Below are positions 53,627 through 63,326 of a stretch of DNA of 64,000 bases, piece by piece (within the stretch, counting starts at the first letter, position 1; every line of letters starts with the position of its first letter). The notes under the pieces were generated by a model. That model was not told the origin of the DNA and did not search any database. It saw only the letters and a list, made by a program, of their open reading frames with translations. The position numbers were made by a program, and so were the translations under genes. The DNA is from Methylocaldum marinum (GTDB lineage: Bacteria > Pseudomonadota > Gammaproteobacteria > Methylococcales > Methylococcaceae), in NCBI RefSeq assembly GCF_003584645.1, contig NZ_AP017928.1:832981-896980 (forward strand). The letters are read 5' to 3'.

Positions 53627-56600
53627 CTATTGCAGCGGCGAATCGAGCCCTGCCGCGGCTTTTTCCTGATTACGGGCGGAAGCCAAGGGTAGCTCGACGA
53701 CGAATTCGCTTCCCTTGCCGGAGCCGGCGCTGAACGCTTCGATGCGCCCTCCGTGCAGTTCTACCAGCCGCCGAACCAGGGTGAGCCCGATGCCCAGGCC
53801 GCCCTGGCTCCGGTCTAGAGAGCGCTCCCCCTGAATGAATAGCTCGAAGACATGGGGCAACAGCTCGGGAGCGATTCCGAGACCGGTATCCTTGATCCGG
53901 ATCAATGCGCGATCTCCCTTGACCTCGGTGCGGATGGAGATCGCGCCGCCTTCTTCGGTATATTTCGCGGCGTTGTTCAAGAGGTTGGCCACGACCTGAA
54001 TGAGTCGGGTCGCGTCTCCGACGATCAGGAGCGGCGCCGGCGCAAGATCGACTGCGAGCCGATGCCTCCGGGATTCGACCAAAGGCCGTGTCGCTTCGAT
54101 CGCCCGCTCCACGACGGTATTGAGAGGAATCGGTTCTTTTCTCAGAGTCACCTTACCCTGGGTGATGCGGGAGACGTCCAGCAAGTCGTCGACCAGCCGC
54201 GAGAGATGAATGACCTGCCGGTCGATGATCTCTCGAGCGCTCTGCAGCCGGGGTTCGTCGGCAGCGAGTTTTCGTATCAGCTGCGCGGCGTTGCGGATCG
54301 GCGCCAGAGGGTTGCGGAGTTCGTGGGCGAGCATGGCGAGGAACTCGTTTTTCCGGCGATCGGCCTCCTGCAGAGCCGCCATCGCGCGGGTACGATCCCA
54401 AGCCATGGCGGTGAACAGGCCTAGCGTCCGCAGGAACTCGATCTCCCCCGGATCGAAGTGCTCGCGCCGGGTGCTGGCAAACGCCAGCGTGCCGAGCGTG
54501 CGTCCGTCGCCTGCCATGAGCGGGTGGCAGGCGTAAGCGCGTATGCCGAGATCGCGAAACAGGACACTGTTGGGGTCGTTCTCGATCCGTGCGGTATCGA
54601 CGATCAGCGGAGTGCCGGTAGCGGCTACCGTGCCGCAAAACGATTCGCCGAATTCGAGCTGTTGCAAGGCCGGCAGCCGCGTTTCCGGAATGCCGTGGGA
54701 GGCAATAAGCCGCAGCCTTCGGTTGCTCTCGTCGATGCGGTAGGTGATGCCGAGGTCGGCATCGATCAAGGCATGTACCTTCTCGAAGACCATGTGGCTC
54801 AGCTCGACATCGGTGGTTCGGCTGTCCAAGGCCGCGCGGCTGATGGCGAGCAATTCCGCCTGCCGTTCATTGTGGCGTCGAAGAGCCAGCTCGGCGCGCT
54901 TGAGTTCGGTGATGTCCTGGGTGGTTCCGAACGCGCCCACGACCTTCCCTCGGTCGAATTCCAGCTCGGCTTTCTCGTGGACCCAGCGAACTTCCTTTCC
55001 GACGATAATCCGATGTTCGATGTCATAAGCGGCGCCGCCGAGCGCAGCCTTCCACTTCCGGTCCACATACCGCCGATCGTCCGGATGGACGCAGCCGAGA
55101 AAGGTCTGGTAAGTCAGGGGGGTGCCCTCGGGTATGCCGAAAATCCGATGGTTTTCCTCCGACCAGGACAACTCGTTCCGCGGCACGGTCAGCCGCCAGC
55201 TCCCGATCTTGCCGACCGCCTGGGCGCGATTCAAGTCCTGCCGGCTCCGCTGCAGCGCCGTTTCCGCCTCCTTGCGCACCGAAATGTCGTTGGCGATGCC
55301 GAGATAACCGGTGATGGCGCCTTTCTCGTCGCGCATGATCGAGATCGATATCTGGGACGGAAAACGGCTTCCGTCCTTGCGGACAAGAGTCCATTCAAAT
55401 TCCGTCGAACCCGCGCCTTCGATCAGGGAGGGAAGGACTTCGAAAGCCGACGACTTTGTCCATTTGATAGCAGGGGCGAGCGATCTGGCATGGCTTTGAA
55501 GTTCGCGCTGATCATGAAAAATGAGCGGCGTTTCCTTGCCGACGAGCTCTCCGGCGGAATATCCGAGCGCCTTTTCGGCGGTTTTGTTGATGGTCTGGAT
55601 GATGCCTTGCTTATTGACCGAGACGATACAGTAATTGGCGCCGTCGAGAATGGCCTGCTGCAGGCGAAGAGTGTCGCGCAAGGTTCGCGTGCGCTCGTCG
55701 ACTTCCTTCTCGAGATGATCCCGCGCGGTCCGCAGCGCCGCCAGAGCTTGTCGCCACTGATTCGCCAGAGCGCCGAGCACCAACACCGAAATCGAGAACA
55801 GGACAATCAGGGCCTGTACCAGGAGGGCGCGATCGGAAACCGGGAACTGCGCGCCGGCAAACGCGCCTTGCCCGAGCGCGGTATAGCGCGCGGCGATGAT
55901 TCCGAGCAGGAGAATAGCGAAGGAAACGCCGGGGATGCCGAAGCGTACGCCGATCCACAGCAGCGGCGGCATCATGACGTAAGTGAAGGGAATGCGGTCG
56001 GTGAAAACGGCGAATGCGAGTCCGGCCACCGATGCCAGGGCGGCCAAGGCTTCGATTTTTCCGAGCGCAGGCAGCGTTCGCCAGCTCGTCCGAATGGTAG
56101 GGAATGCCAGGCAGAACGGAGCGGTTACCAGGATGCCGGCTATGTCACCCGTCCACCACGTCAGCCAGGCGGCGGCGAACGGTTCGTCATAGGCTCGGAC
56201 TACGGATGCCGTTCCCACGATGGCGGCGGTCGCCGAACTTAGCAAGGCGCCTAGCATGGTCAGCGCCAATACGTCGCGTACTGTTTCCAGGCGCACCGGC
56301 GTTCCTATTGTGCGTCCCAGCAGACCCGCACCGATAATAGCCTCCAACATATTGGCGAGCGAAAAAGCGGCGCTTACCGAATAAGGCTGACCGAATGCAA
56401 AAAGATTGACACAGAAATCCACCGCGAGCGCCGATATCGCGAACATCGGCCAGAGACTTCGCGGCCGGATGGCCAGGGTCGAGAGGTAAAACCCGGCCGG
56501 CAGCCAGAATGCGACAAAGTGGTATGGTCTCGGGGAAATCCAGTGGCTGAGCAAAGCCAGCGTGAGGTACCAGGCACCGAAACCGAACAAGTTCCGGAAC

Positions 56601-56653
56601 GAAGGCCGGGGCGGCGCCGTTTTATCAACCGACAAAAGACTTTGGGTTGTCAT
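53627..56653 (-). CDS. MASE1-PAS-PAS-GAF sensor histidine kinase
   Basis: The 1008-residue protein starts with a MASE1-type membrane domain of about eight helices (residues 15-300), then two PAS/PAC units (VNKQGIIQTINKTAEKALGYS and WSEENHRIFGIPEGTPLT, each followed by a PAC segment such as GYLGIANDISVRKEAE), and a GAF-like domain (IDADLGITYRID). The HisKA box is NEFLAMLAHELRNPLAPI with the phospho-acceptor His near residue 776, followed by HATPase blocks NLLNNAAKYTEEGG, KDTGLGIAPELL and GGLGIGLTLVRRL. No receiver domain and no adjacent response regulator, so an orphan sensor of unknown signal. Confidence 0.93.
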   Translation of the reverse strand: MTTQSLLSVDKTAPPRPSFRNLFGFGAWYLTLALLSHWISPRPYHFVAFWLPAGFYLSTLAIRPRSLWPMFAISALAVDFCVNLFAFGQPYSVSAAFSLANMLEAIIGAGLLGRTIGTPVRLETVRDVLALTMLGALLSSATAAIVGTASVVRAYDEPFAAAWLTWWTGDIAGILVTAPFCLAFPTIRTSWRTLPALGKIEALAALASVAGLAFAVFTDRIPFTYVMMPPLLWIGVRFGIPGVSFAILLLGIIAARYTALGQGAFAGAQFPVSDRALLVQALIVLFSISVLVLGALANQWRQALAALRTARDHLEKEVDERTRTLRDTLRLQQAILDGANYCIVSVNKQGIIQTINKTAEKALGYSAGELVGKETPLIFHDQRELQSHARSLAPAIKWTKSSAFEVLPSLIEGAGSTEFEWTLVRKDGSRFPSQISISIMRDEKGAITGYLGIANDISVRKEAETALQRSRQDLNRAQAVGKIGSWRLTVPRNELSWSEENHRIFGIPEGTPLTYQTFLGCVHPDDRRYVDRKWKAALGGAAYDIEHRIIVGKEVRWVHEKAELEFDRGKVVGAFGTTQDITELKRAELALRRHNERQAELLAISRAALDSRTTDVELSHMVFEKVHALIDADLGITYRIDESNRRLRLIASHGIPETRLPALQQLEFGESFCGTVAATGTPLIVDTARIENDPNSVLFRDLGIRAYACHPLMAGDGRTLGTLAFASTRREHFDPGEIEFLRTLGLFTAMAWDRTRAMAALQEADRRKNEFLAMLAHELRNPLAPIRNAAQLIRKLAADEPRLQSAREIIDRQVIHLSRLVDDLLDVSRITQGKVTLRKEPIPLNTVVERAIEATRPLVESRRHRLAVDLAPAPLLIVGDATRLIQVVANLLNNAAKYTEEGGAISIRTEVKGDRALIRIKDTGLGIAPELLPHVFELFIQGERSLDRSQGGLGIGLTLVRRLVELHGGRIEAFSAGSGKGSEFVVELPLASARNQEKAAAGLDSPLQ

Positions 56654-57273
56654 ATTTACAAGTAGTATCCATACGGTTCTATCTATTCGCCACTGCTTCC
56701 TTCGCTATTCGACTCTTTCGGCGCGCCGCATTCATCCTACGGTGAGTCTACGGTGCGTGCAATTCGGTATCTTGACGGGGTGAGGTAAAGCCGATGTCCA
56801 TAGGCTGCTCGCCCTGAGCCTGTCGAAGGCTTTCCATGGACTGGCGAGATCAGCGCTCGGAGATACTCGGAAACTCGCGCGCCCTTCGGATCTTCCGAGA
56901 GTCCGATTGGCGCCGCTATACTGGCAGAACGCTCCGGAGCCACGACCGATGCGCCGGAACCAGCGTCGCCCCGATCTGGAAATCTGAGACCAGGGATGTC
57001 TAGATTGGTTCTCTGCAGACAAAGCGGTCGTACGCGGCCATGCGGGGAGATCCGAAGCTTTCCGCCGGGCCGGCGCACGGCCCTTCGGTTTTTCCCGGGG
57101 TAGTGCATTTTCATAGCCATCGTATGGGAGCTCGCGAGTGGGTCCGAGTCGATCCATCCCGGTCGTGGGCGCCAACGAAACGACTTCCGCCAAGCCTGTT
57201 TTGGCGTGTGAGTCGGATGAAAATGTTATAGGCTAGCGTAAAAACTTGAATGAATTTTGGACAGGAGGGTTAG
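56654..57273. other. Intergenic region with a GAGCCTGTCGAAGG-type repeat
   Basis: The 620-bp divergent region should hold promoters of the histidine kinase and of the 90-aa protein. GCCCTGAGCCTGTCGAAGG at about 56810 is a widely dispersed intergenic repeat motif; a related copy lies near 57657. The open frames here are short shadows. An AGGAGG box just before 57274 belongs to the next gene. Confidence 0.4.
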
Positions 57274-57546
57274 ATGTCGAAGGTAACGGTAAGAACGCTG
57301 ACTGAATCGACTTTCGAAGTGACGGTGGAAGCGCGGGCCACGACGACGCACACGGTCACCGTGGATCCGGACTATGCCGCCCGACTGACGGACGGCAGGG
57401 TGCCGACCGAGCGACTGGTCAGCCGTTCGTTCGATTTCCTGCTGGAGCGGGAGCCGAATACCAGCATCCTGCGCCGCTTCGATCTCCCCGTCATCGGCCA
57501 TTACTTCCCGGAATACGAGCGGACGATCAAGAACATGCTTGCCTGA
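57274..57546 (+). CDS. Small conserved-type hypothetical protein (90 aa)
   Basis: ATG 57274 is preceded by AGGAGG at ideal spacing. The product is soluble, with an N-terminal beta-rich half (KVTVRTLTESTFEVTVEAR, TTTHTVTVDPDYAARL) and a helical C-terminal half (RLVSRSFDFLLEREPN, FPEYERTIKNML). No catalytic motif; family not recognised with certainty. Monocistronic, between the divergent kinase and the eut genes. Confidence 0.75.
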   Translation: MSKVTVRTLTESTFEVTVEARATTTHTVTVDPDYAARLTDGRVPTERLVSRSFDFLLEREPNTSILRRFDLPVIGHYFPEYERTIKNMLA

Positions 57547-57690
57547 TCCGATTTACTCCAAATCGCTTTCAAAAAGGCATTGATTTTTCGTGGGGTGGGT
57601 TAGGCCGCGAGGCCGTAATTCGCCGAACGACCTCGAAGCGGCGGGTTACGCGGAGGCTGTCCTGAGCTTCGTCGGAGGGCCTGTCCCGAG

Positions 57691-57783
57691 CCGCATCCGC
57701 GAATGATGCGGTTCGCTTCGCTCACCACATCCTACGGCCGGTAACTTGTAGGGTGCGGTGAAGCATGAACCGCACCGGCCGCG
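57691..57783. repeat. Intergenic hairpin repeat (GTAGGGTGCGGTGA family), copy A
   Basis: GCGGTTCGCTTCGCTCACCACATCCTAC and GTAGGGTGCGGTGAAGCATGAACC are imperfect inverted copies of each other around a short GGCCGGTAACTT spacer. The same core recurs at 62591-62660. The repeat sits just downstream of eutC. Confidence 0.55.
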
Positions 57784-57794
57784 TCCTGTCGCCA

Positions 57795-58565
57795 TCACCT
57801 TTCCAGGCCCGGCGGCTCGGGAGACGGCGCTAAAGCCGCATCCTGCTCGTCCTTGAGATCGACCCCGGAAATCCGGCGGCGAATGGCTTCCTCGGCCAGA
57901 TAGATCACTTTCGCGGCGGCGGTTTCGTAGCTCAATCCTTCGGGCGGTCGGATATTGGAGATGCAGTTGCGCCGGGCGTCGGTATTGCCCGGTCGTGGCG
58001 CGTAAGTGAGATAGACGCCCAGACTGTCGGCGGCGCTGAGCCCGGGCCGTTCGCCGACGACGATGACAGCCACACGCGCGCCCAGGGCGTGGCCGATTTC
58101 GTCCGACAGGGCCACCCGGCCGTTCTCCACCAAAGCGATCGGCCCGATTCGGAGACGGCGCGAGCGGCAGCAAGCGACTACCGCCTCCAGCAGGGATAGG
58201 CCGTGGCGTTCGACCGCAGTGGAGGAAAGTCCGTTGGTGACGATCAGGGCCACATCCGCATCACCGCCTTCCAGGTCATCCAGCCGCCGGCGGGATTCGG
58301 CGTCGAGCGTGCGTCCGCGATCGGGGCGGCGCAGGTATTCGCCGCGACTTCGGATGGGCGTTCGCAGGATCAGGGATTCCAATCCCATCGCGCGCAGATC
58401 TTCGGCGAAGCGTTCGACGTTCCAGGGGAAGTGCACGGCGTCGCGCGCCCGGGCATGGGCGAGCTGGAAATCGAGCAGGGCCTCGGTCGGGACGGCGTGA
58501 CCCGCGCGCCCCAGAGCGATGCGGGCCTGGGTGAAACGTCGGAGGGCGAACCAGGGATCGGTCAT
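57795..58565 (-). CDS. eutC: Ethanolamine ammonia-lyase small subunit
   Basis: The 256-residue product has the EutC landmarks: DPWFALRRFTQARIALGRAG at the start, GLSSTAVERHG, VENGRVALSDEIGHAL and VVGERPGLSAADSLGVYLTY, then the Cys-containing RRNCISNIRPPEGL. With EutB it forms the coenzyme-B12-dependent lyase that turns ethanolamine into acetaldehyde and ammonia. Its ATG overlaps the eutB stop as ATGA, so the subunits are translationally coupled. Confidence 0.95.
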   Translation of the reverse strand: MTDPWFALRRFTQARIALGRAGHAVPTEALLDFQLAHARARDAVHFPWNVERFAEDLRAMGLESLILRTPIRSRGEYLRRPDRGRTLDAESRRRLDDLEGGDADVALIVTNGLSSTAVERHGLSLLEAVVACCRSRRLRIGPIALVENGRVALSDEIGHALGARVAVIVVGERPGLSAADSLGVYLTYAPRPGNTDARRNCISNIRPPEGLSYETAAAKVIYLAEEAIRRRISGVDLKDEQDAALAPSPEPPGLER

Positions 58566-59959
58566 GCGCCGTCCTCCGCCAGCGCGTTCACAGCACCGAG
58601 CAGGCGAGGGGGCGAGGAGCCGGGGCTCAGCGCGTTGCGGCCGTCGAAAATGCCCATGCGGTTCAGCCAATCCTCGAATTCCGGAGCGGGCCTGAGCCCC
58701 AGGACCTTGCGCAGATAGAGTGCATCGTGAAACGAGGTGCTTTGATAGGCCAGCATCACGTCGTCCGCGCCGGGCACGCCCATGATGTACGTGCAACCGG
58801 CCACCGCCAGCAGCGTCAGCAGATTGTCCATGTCGTTCTGGTCGGCTTCGGCGTGATTGGTGTAACACACGTCGCAGCCCATGGGCAGGCCCAGCAGTTT
58901 TCCGCAGAAATGGTCTTCCAGCCCGGCGCGGATGATTTGTTTTCCGTCGTACAGATATTCCGGCCCGATGAAGCCGACTACGGTATTCACCAAGAGCGGC
59001 GAGAACGCGCGGGCGACGGCGTAGGCCCGTGCCTCGCAGGTCTGCGCGTCGATGCCGTGGTGCGCGTCGGCCGACAGAGCGCTGCCTTGCCCCGTCTCGA
59101 AATACATCAGATCGTCGCCGACCGTGCCACGCTTCAGCGTGAGTGCCATCTCGCGGGCTTCGCGCAGCATGGAAAGGTCGATGCCGAAGCTCCGGTTCGC
59201 CGCTTCGGTCCCGGCGATGGACTGGAACACAAGATCCACCGGCGAACCGCGCCGCATCAGTTTCATCGTCGTCGTGACATGGGCCAGCACGCACGACTGC
59301 GCGGGGATTTCGTGCTCGATGATGATGTCGTCCAGCAGGCGGAGCAGGGTATCGACGTTCCTGGGGCTGTCGGTCGCGGGATTGATGCCGATCACCGCAT
59401 CCCCGTTGCCGTAAAGCAAACCGTCCAGAACGCCGGCGGCGATGCCGCGCGGGTCGTCGGTCGGATGGTTCGGCTGCAGCCGTGTGGAAAGCCGTCCCGA
59501 GAGGCCGATGGTATTGCGAAACCGGGTCGTCACCCTGAAGCGTTTGGCGGCGGCGATCAAATCCTGGTTGCGCATGATCTTCGATACCGCGGCGGCCATT
59601 TCCGGCATCAGGCCGGCGCGAATCCCGCCGAAGGCCTGGTCTGGGGTGGCGTCGGACAGCAGCCATTCGCGAAACTCGCCGACCGTCAAAGAGGCGATGG
59701 GCGCGAACTCGGCGCTGTCGTGGGTTTCGAAAATCAGCCGGCTCACCTCGTCGTCCTCGGGCGGAATCAGCGGCTCTTCCAGGAAGCGGCGCAAAGGAAC
59801 CTCGGCCAACACCCGCTGAGCAACGGCGCGCTCCTCCTCGGATTCCGCCGCGATCCCGGCCAACTCGTCCGCCGAACGTAGTGGCGACGCCTTCGCCAGC
59901 AGCGTTTTCAGATCGGCGAAAGCGTAGCCGCGCCCTTGTATGCTTGCCGTGTATCTCAT
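58562..59959 (-). CDS. eutB: Ethanolamine ammonia-lyase large subunit
   Basis: The 465-residue catalytic subunit shows GIAAGVLDGLLYGNGDAVIGINPATDS, the substrate-binding DLMYFETGQGSALSADAHHG, SPLLVNTVVGFIGPEYLYDGKQI and DVCYTNHAEADQNDMDNLL, all characteristic of EutB. It binds adenosylcobalamin at the interface with EutC. Length is the usual one. It is the second gene of an ALDH-eutB-eutC series on the minus strand; no eutA reactivase, permease or shell-protein gene is present nearby. Confidence 0.96.
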   Translation of the reverse strand: MRYTASIQGRGYAFADLKTLLAKASPLRSADELAGIAAESEEERAVAQRVLAEVPLRRFLEEPLIPPEDDEVSRLIFETHDSAEFAPIASLTVGEFREWLLSDATPDQAFGGIRAGLMPEMAAAVSKIMRNQDLIAAAKRFRVTTRFRNTIGLSGRLSTRLQPNHPTDDPRGIAAGVLDGLLYGNGDAVIGINPATDSPRNVDTLLRLLDDIIIEHEIPAQSCVLAHVTTTMKLMRRGSPVDLVFQSIAGTEAANRSFGIDLSMLREAREMALTLKRGTVGDDLMYFETGQGSALSADAHHGIDAQTCEARAYAVARAFSPLLVNTVVGFIGPEYLYDGKQIIRAGLEDHFCGKLLGLPMGCDVCYTNHAEADQNDMDNLLTLLAVAGCTYIMGVPGADDVMLAYQSTSFHDALYLRKVLGLRPAPEFEDWLNRMGIFDGRNALSPGSSPPRLLGAVNALAEDGA

Positions 59960-60065
59960 GTGGTTCCCGACTTTTTCTGCGTTCTCGCCGCAACCGTCGG
60001 GCGTAGGGTGGGCAAAGGCCGTGCCCGTTGCGACCTGCCGCAGGCGGGCACGGGATGCCTCGCCT

Positions 60066-61544
60066 TTACAACGCCACCGTGACGGTCTTGACCTCGGTAT
60101 AGTTCTCCAGGGCGTAGCTACCGAGTTCGCGTCCGATGCCGGACATCTTATACCCGCCGAAAGGCGCGGCCGTATCGAAGATGTCGTAGCAATTGATCCA
60201 CACCGTTCCCGCCTTCAGCTCCGCGGCCAGGCGATGCGCCTTGTTGATGTCCTTGGTCCATACCGCGGCCGCCAGGCCATACATGGTCCGGTTGCCGTGT
60301 CCGATGACTTCATCCACGTCCTTGAACGGGATCATCGACAGCACCGGTCCGAAGATTTCCTCGCGCGCGATTCTCATGTCTTCGCCGACGTCGGCGAAAA
60401 TCGTGGGTTCAATGAAAAAGCCCCGGTTGCCGATCGGGTTGCCGCCGGTCAAAAGCTTGGCGCCTTGATCCTTGCCGGAGCGGATATAGCCCATGACCTG
60501 ATCGAACTGCTCCTGGCTGACCTGTGGTCCCTGGGTGGTTCTCGGATCGAACGGGTCGCCCACGACCTGCTTGCGGGTCCGTTCGACCAGCCTTTCGGCG
60601 AAGTCCCCGTAAATGTTGTTTTCCACAAAAACGCGAGAGCCGGCGCAGCAGCACTGCCCCTGGTTGAAGAACAGTCCCTGGAACGCGCCTTCGAGCGCCG
60701 CGTCCAGATCGGAATCGGCGAAGATGATGTTCGGGCTTTTTCCGCCCAGTTCCAGGGTGACGCGCTTCAGGTTCGAGCGTCCGGCGGCCTGCATGATGAG
60801 CTTGCCGACTTCGGTCGATCCGGTGAAAGCCACCTTGTCGATGTCCATGTGTTCGGCAACCGCGGCTCCGGCGGTCTCGCCGAATCCCGGCACGATATTG
60901 ATGACGCCTTCCGGAATGCCGGCCTCGAGAGCCAGTTCGCCCACCCTGAGCGCGGTCAGCGGCGTTTGCTCGGCGGGCTTGAGCACGATGGTGCAGCCGG
61001 CCGCGAGCGCCGGGCCCCATTTCCAGGCCTGCATCAGGAGCGGAAAATTCCAGGGAATGATTTGGCCCACCACGCCGACCGGTTCATGGCGGGTGTAGGT
61101 GAAGAACGGGCCGTTGATCGGAATGGTCTTGCCCTCGATCTTGTCCGCCCAGCCAGCGTAATAGCGGTAACACTCGATCGTGAGCGGCAGGTCGGCCGAT
61201 CGGCTCTCGCTGATCGGTTTGCCGTTGTTGAGCGTTTCCAGCGCCGCCAATTCGTCGAAGTGTTTCTCGATCAAATCCGCCAGGCGGTACAGGCAGCGCC
61301 CCCGTTCGCGCGCGTTCATTTTCCGCCACGGGCCTTCCTCGAAAGCCTTGCGGGCGGCGCGAACGGCCCTATCCACGTCCTCGCGGTCGCCTTCCGCGAC
61401 ACGGGCGATCACCTCGCCGGTCGCCGGGTTGAGCGTTTCGAAGGTCTTTCCGCTCGCCGAATCGACCCACTTGCCGTCGATCAGCATCTTGGTTTGAGAG
61501 ATTTTGATTTCGGACGGGTTGATCTGTTTGGGTTCCGCACTCAT
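60066..61544 (-). CDS. NAD(P)-dependent aldehyde dehydrogenase
   Basis: From ATG 61544 (GAGGGA upstream) the product has 492 residues. ALDH motifs are complete: [13 protein letters not shown] (cofactor), [24 protein letters not shown] (general-base Glu) and [12 protein letters not shown] (catalytic Cys), then EIFGPVLS. It belongs to the class of acetaldehyde/betaine-type dehydrogenases. Placed 106 bp upstream of eutB on the same strand, it most likely oxidises the acetaldehyde released by ethanolamine ammonia-lyase to acetate. A longer start at 61655 is unsupported. Confidence 0.93.
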   Translation of the reverse strand: MSAEPKQINPSEIKISQTKMLIDGKWVDSASGKTFETLNPATGEVIARVAEGDREDVDRAVRAARKAFEEGPWRKMNARERGRCLYRLADLIEKHFDELAALETLNNGKPISESRSADLPLTIECYRYYAGWADKIEGKTIPINGPFFTYTRHEPVGVVGQIIPWNFPLLMQAWKWGPALAAGCTIVLKPAEQTPLTALRVGELALEAGIPEGVINIVPGFGETAGAAVAEHMDIDKVAFTGSTEVGKLIMQAAGRSNLKRVTLELGGKSPNIIFADSDLDAALEGAFQGLFFNQGQCCCAGSRVFVENNIYGDFAERLVERTRKQVVGDPFDPRTTQGPQVSQEQFDQVMGYIRSGKDQGAKLLTGGNPIGNRGFFIEPTIFADVGEDMRIAREEIFGPVLSMIPFKDVDEVIGHGNRTMYGLAAAVWTKDINKAHRLAAELKAGTVWINCYDIFDTAAPFGGYKMSGIGRELGSYALENYTEVKTVTVAL

Positions 61545-61851
61545 CTGTATTCCCTCGTCGGTTGAATTGAAACGAATTCGGTTCGAACCGGTTGTTCGGA
61601 TGCCTCGCCGCATCGCCCACTTTGACAGCCGGCGCCACTTCGAAATTCGAGGCATCGGTTCGCGTACGGCGCCCTTAGATTACACCTCTCGTCGGAAAAA
61701 TCCTTCACGAGCAGTTCCTGATGAGCGGGAAACGGGAACGGCGAGGGTGTCGGCACGGAGGTCCGCTCCTGCCTGGATACCGAGTTTCCGACGTTCCCAC
61801 TGATGGCTTGCAAGATTCGCCCGCGCCTTGCAACGATGACGTCGCAGTCAT

Positions 61852-61935
61852 GTAGGCTGGGATGAAGCGATAGCGTAAGCCCAGTTGATACCTTGAGGCG
61901 CTGAGTTTCCGCCAAGCTCCAACCCAGCCTACGGG
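61852..61935. repeat. Intergenic hairpin repeat (GTAGGCTGGG/CCCAGCCTAC)
   Basis: GTAGGCTGGG and CCCAGCCTAC form the outer perfect arms, with GCGATAGCG and CTGAG-rich inner parts. A similar repeat occurs in many proteobacterial genomes. The rest of the 61545-62017 gap holds nothing I can assign, although the aldehyde dehydrogenase promoter must lie near 61600-61700. Confidence 0.55.
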
Positions 61936-62017
61936 TTGTGGCAACGCTTAATAACAAATACAAAACTCAGTGAGACAGACCGATTCAATAATACGCTCTA
62001 TGAAGCACTATTTTCGT

Positions 62018-62527
62018 CTAAGCTTGAGTGTTATAACAGGTGGTCGATTCGTTTTCCGGCGGACCATAAAGCTGCGCTGTAACTGAAATATGTCCATCGT
62101 TATTTCTTTTCCAGGAATCGAATTTCACCCAAGCATCCCGGCTCCGCGCAAGACCTCGTGAATGGCCGAAAATCTTTTCGATATCTTTCAGTGCTAACTG
62201 CCTGGTATTGCTGGAATGGAGTTCCAGAGCATCGACCCTGGCGGTTATGCTCCGAGCTTCGGCAGTGACTCTCAGCTTGTATTTTACGCTATTCAGATAC
62301 CAAGACTCCTTGTTCTCTGCCCGCTCTGCGGTCACGGACAACTTATTTTGAAGTTCGTTCACCGTCAAATTGCCGTCGAAAAATCGGTCGCTTGGATGTC
62401 TTATTAGCGTAACCAGTTCAGTATTGTCCACATTTCCCGATTCAGCTGGTCCTCCAGCTAAAGCAACCCGGAGAAATACAAACGAGAACAGGATAAGTAT
62501 AAATCCGAGCTTCCTAGAGATTTGCAT
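62018..62527 (-). CDS. Small secreted hypothetical protein (169 aa)
   Basis: ATG 62527 starts a clear signal peptide (LGFILILFSFVFLRVALAGG). The mature 145 residues are hydrophilic, with LTVNELQNKLSVTAERAENK, YKLRVTAEARSITARVDALE and VKFDSWKRNNDGHISV; two short repeats of 'VTAE' suggest a beta-strand/helix fold. One cysteine near the end (TTCYNTQA). Family not recognised. The gene is richer in A+T than its neighbours and is flanked by intergenic repeats, suggesting recent acquisition. Confidence 0.65.
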   Translation of the reverse strand: MQISRKLGFILILFSFVFLRVALAGGPAESGNVDNTELVTLIRHPSDRFFDGNLTVNELQNKLSVTAERAENKESWYLNSVKYKLRVTAEARSITARVDALELHSSNTRQLALKDIEKIFGHSRGLARSRDAWVKFDSWKRNNDGHISVTAQLYGPPENESTTCYNTQA

Positions 62528-62590
62528 TATGCAATCCTATAGATGATGACGAATCGAACATTTCAGGCTCATTAAAGAAATACCAGGACA

Positions 62591-62660
62591 GTAGGATGCG
62601 GTGAGGAACGAACCGAATCGTTCGCGATTTGTGCGGTTCCTGTCGTCACCGCACCCTACG
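62591..62660. repeat. Intergenic hairpin repeat (GTAGGATGCGGTGA family), copy C
   Basis: GTAGGATGCGGTGAGGAACGAACC and TGCGGTTCCTGTCGTCACCGCACCCTAC are imperfect inverted arms. The same core as at 57691-57783, here with GTAGG/CCTAC at the outer ends. Confidence 0.55.
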
Positions 62661-62758
62661 GCTCTGTGGAATGAGCATACGCGTCCCTGTAAACATAACG
62701 CTGCGCTTACCGGCAAACTTGAAGTGCAGCAAAGAATTTGTCCGAGTGTAGAACCTTG

Positions 62759-62995
62759 TTAGGACTTTTTTAGGCTAAGCCAGCCTCTATGAAAGATTGA
62801 TGATCTTCTTTTGACCGGATATTTATTGCCACAAATTATATATTTAGGATTAGGCAATATTTTTAGCATCCATTGCTCATCATTTCCAAAAAAAGAAAAT
62901 TGAATCGTATCTGAATCGGCAACCGAAACCCTTCTAAGCATTCCTTCTGCATATATCGCAGAAAGCTCCAAAGAATCTAGTATCCGTAATTCATT
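62759..62995 (-). pseudogene. Truncated C-terminal gene fragment (about 78 codons)
   Basis: The minus-strand frame ending at 62759 reads as protein (NELRILDSLELSAIYAEG, then DSDTIQFSFFGNDEQWMLK and PKYIICGNKYPVKRRS) but has no ATG start at its beginning; it is cut by the inverted-repeat block at 63000. The AT-rich coding style differs from the surroundings. Probably the tail of a gene disrupted by that element. No family recognised. Confidence 0.35.
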
Positions 62996-63058
62996 CGCTG
63001 CGAGACATGGAGCGAGTGAGCGAGCGAGTCGAGTAGTCCCCGGAAGCCCGAGCGCCGG

Positions 63059-63278
63059 GTGTGAGACCGAAGGTCGACGCGATAGCGGCGGTCGGAGGTC
63101 TCACACAAGGCATCGCGACCGGGCGTCGAGTGATCTGCGAGCGGTGTCCGGACCCCTTGTTGGGTCCGGACCAGACGAGCGGGGACGGCCGGGGCGCCGA
63201 AGGCAATAACTCGTCGCCAATTTTTTGCTCCTTTTGGTGACTTGGAGGTCCCAAAAGGTTTCGCAAAAAATGGCGACG
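63059..63278. repeat. Cluster of three nested inverted repeats
   Basis: Three inverted repeats follow one another: GTGTGAGACC/GGTCTCACAC (63059-63068, 63097-63106), GTCCGGACCC/GGGTCCGGAC (63146-63155, 63162-63171, a perfect hairpin), and CGTCGCCAATTTTTTGC/GCAAAAAATGGCGACG (63212-63228, 63263-63278), the last enclosing CCTTTTGG/CCAAAAGG. No gene is supported inside. It looks like a mobile or structured intergenic element that interrupted the gene fragment to its left; I believe similar blocks recur in related genomes but cannot verify. Confidence 0.6.
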
Positions 63279-63326
63279 CAATCGATTAAAATAGTAGAGT
63301 TGTTTCAGATGCTAAACAATTGTAAA

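Noticed and set aside
54458..56242. 594-codon plus-strand open frame opposite the histidine kinase
   Set aside because: Antisense to a protein with clear MASE1, PAS, GAF and kinase motifs; no ribosome-binding site or recognisable domain.
59940..61565. 541-codon plus-strand frame opposite the aldehyde dehydrogenase, and 58727-59881 opposite eutB
   Set aside because: Both are shadows of strongly conserved enzymes on the other strand.
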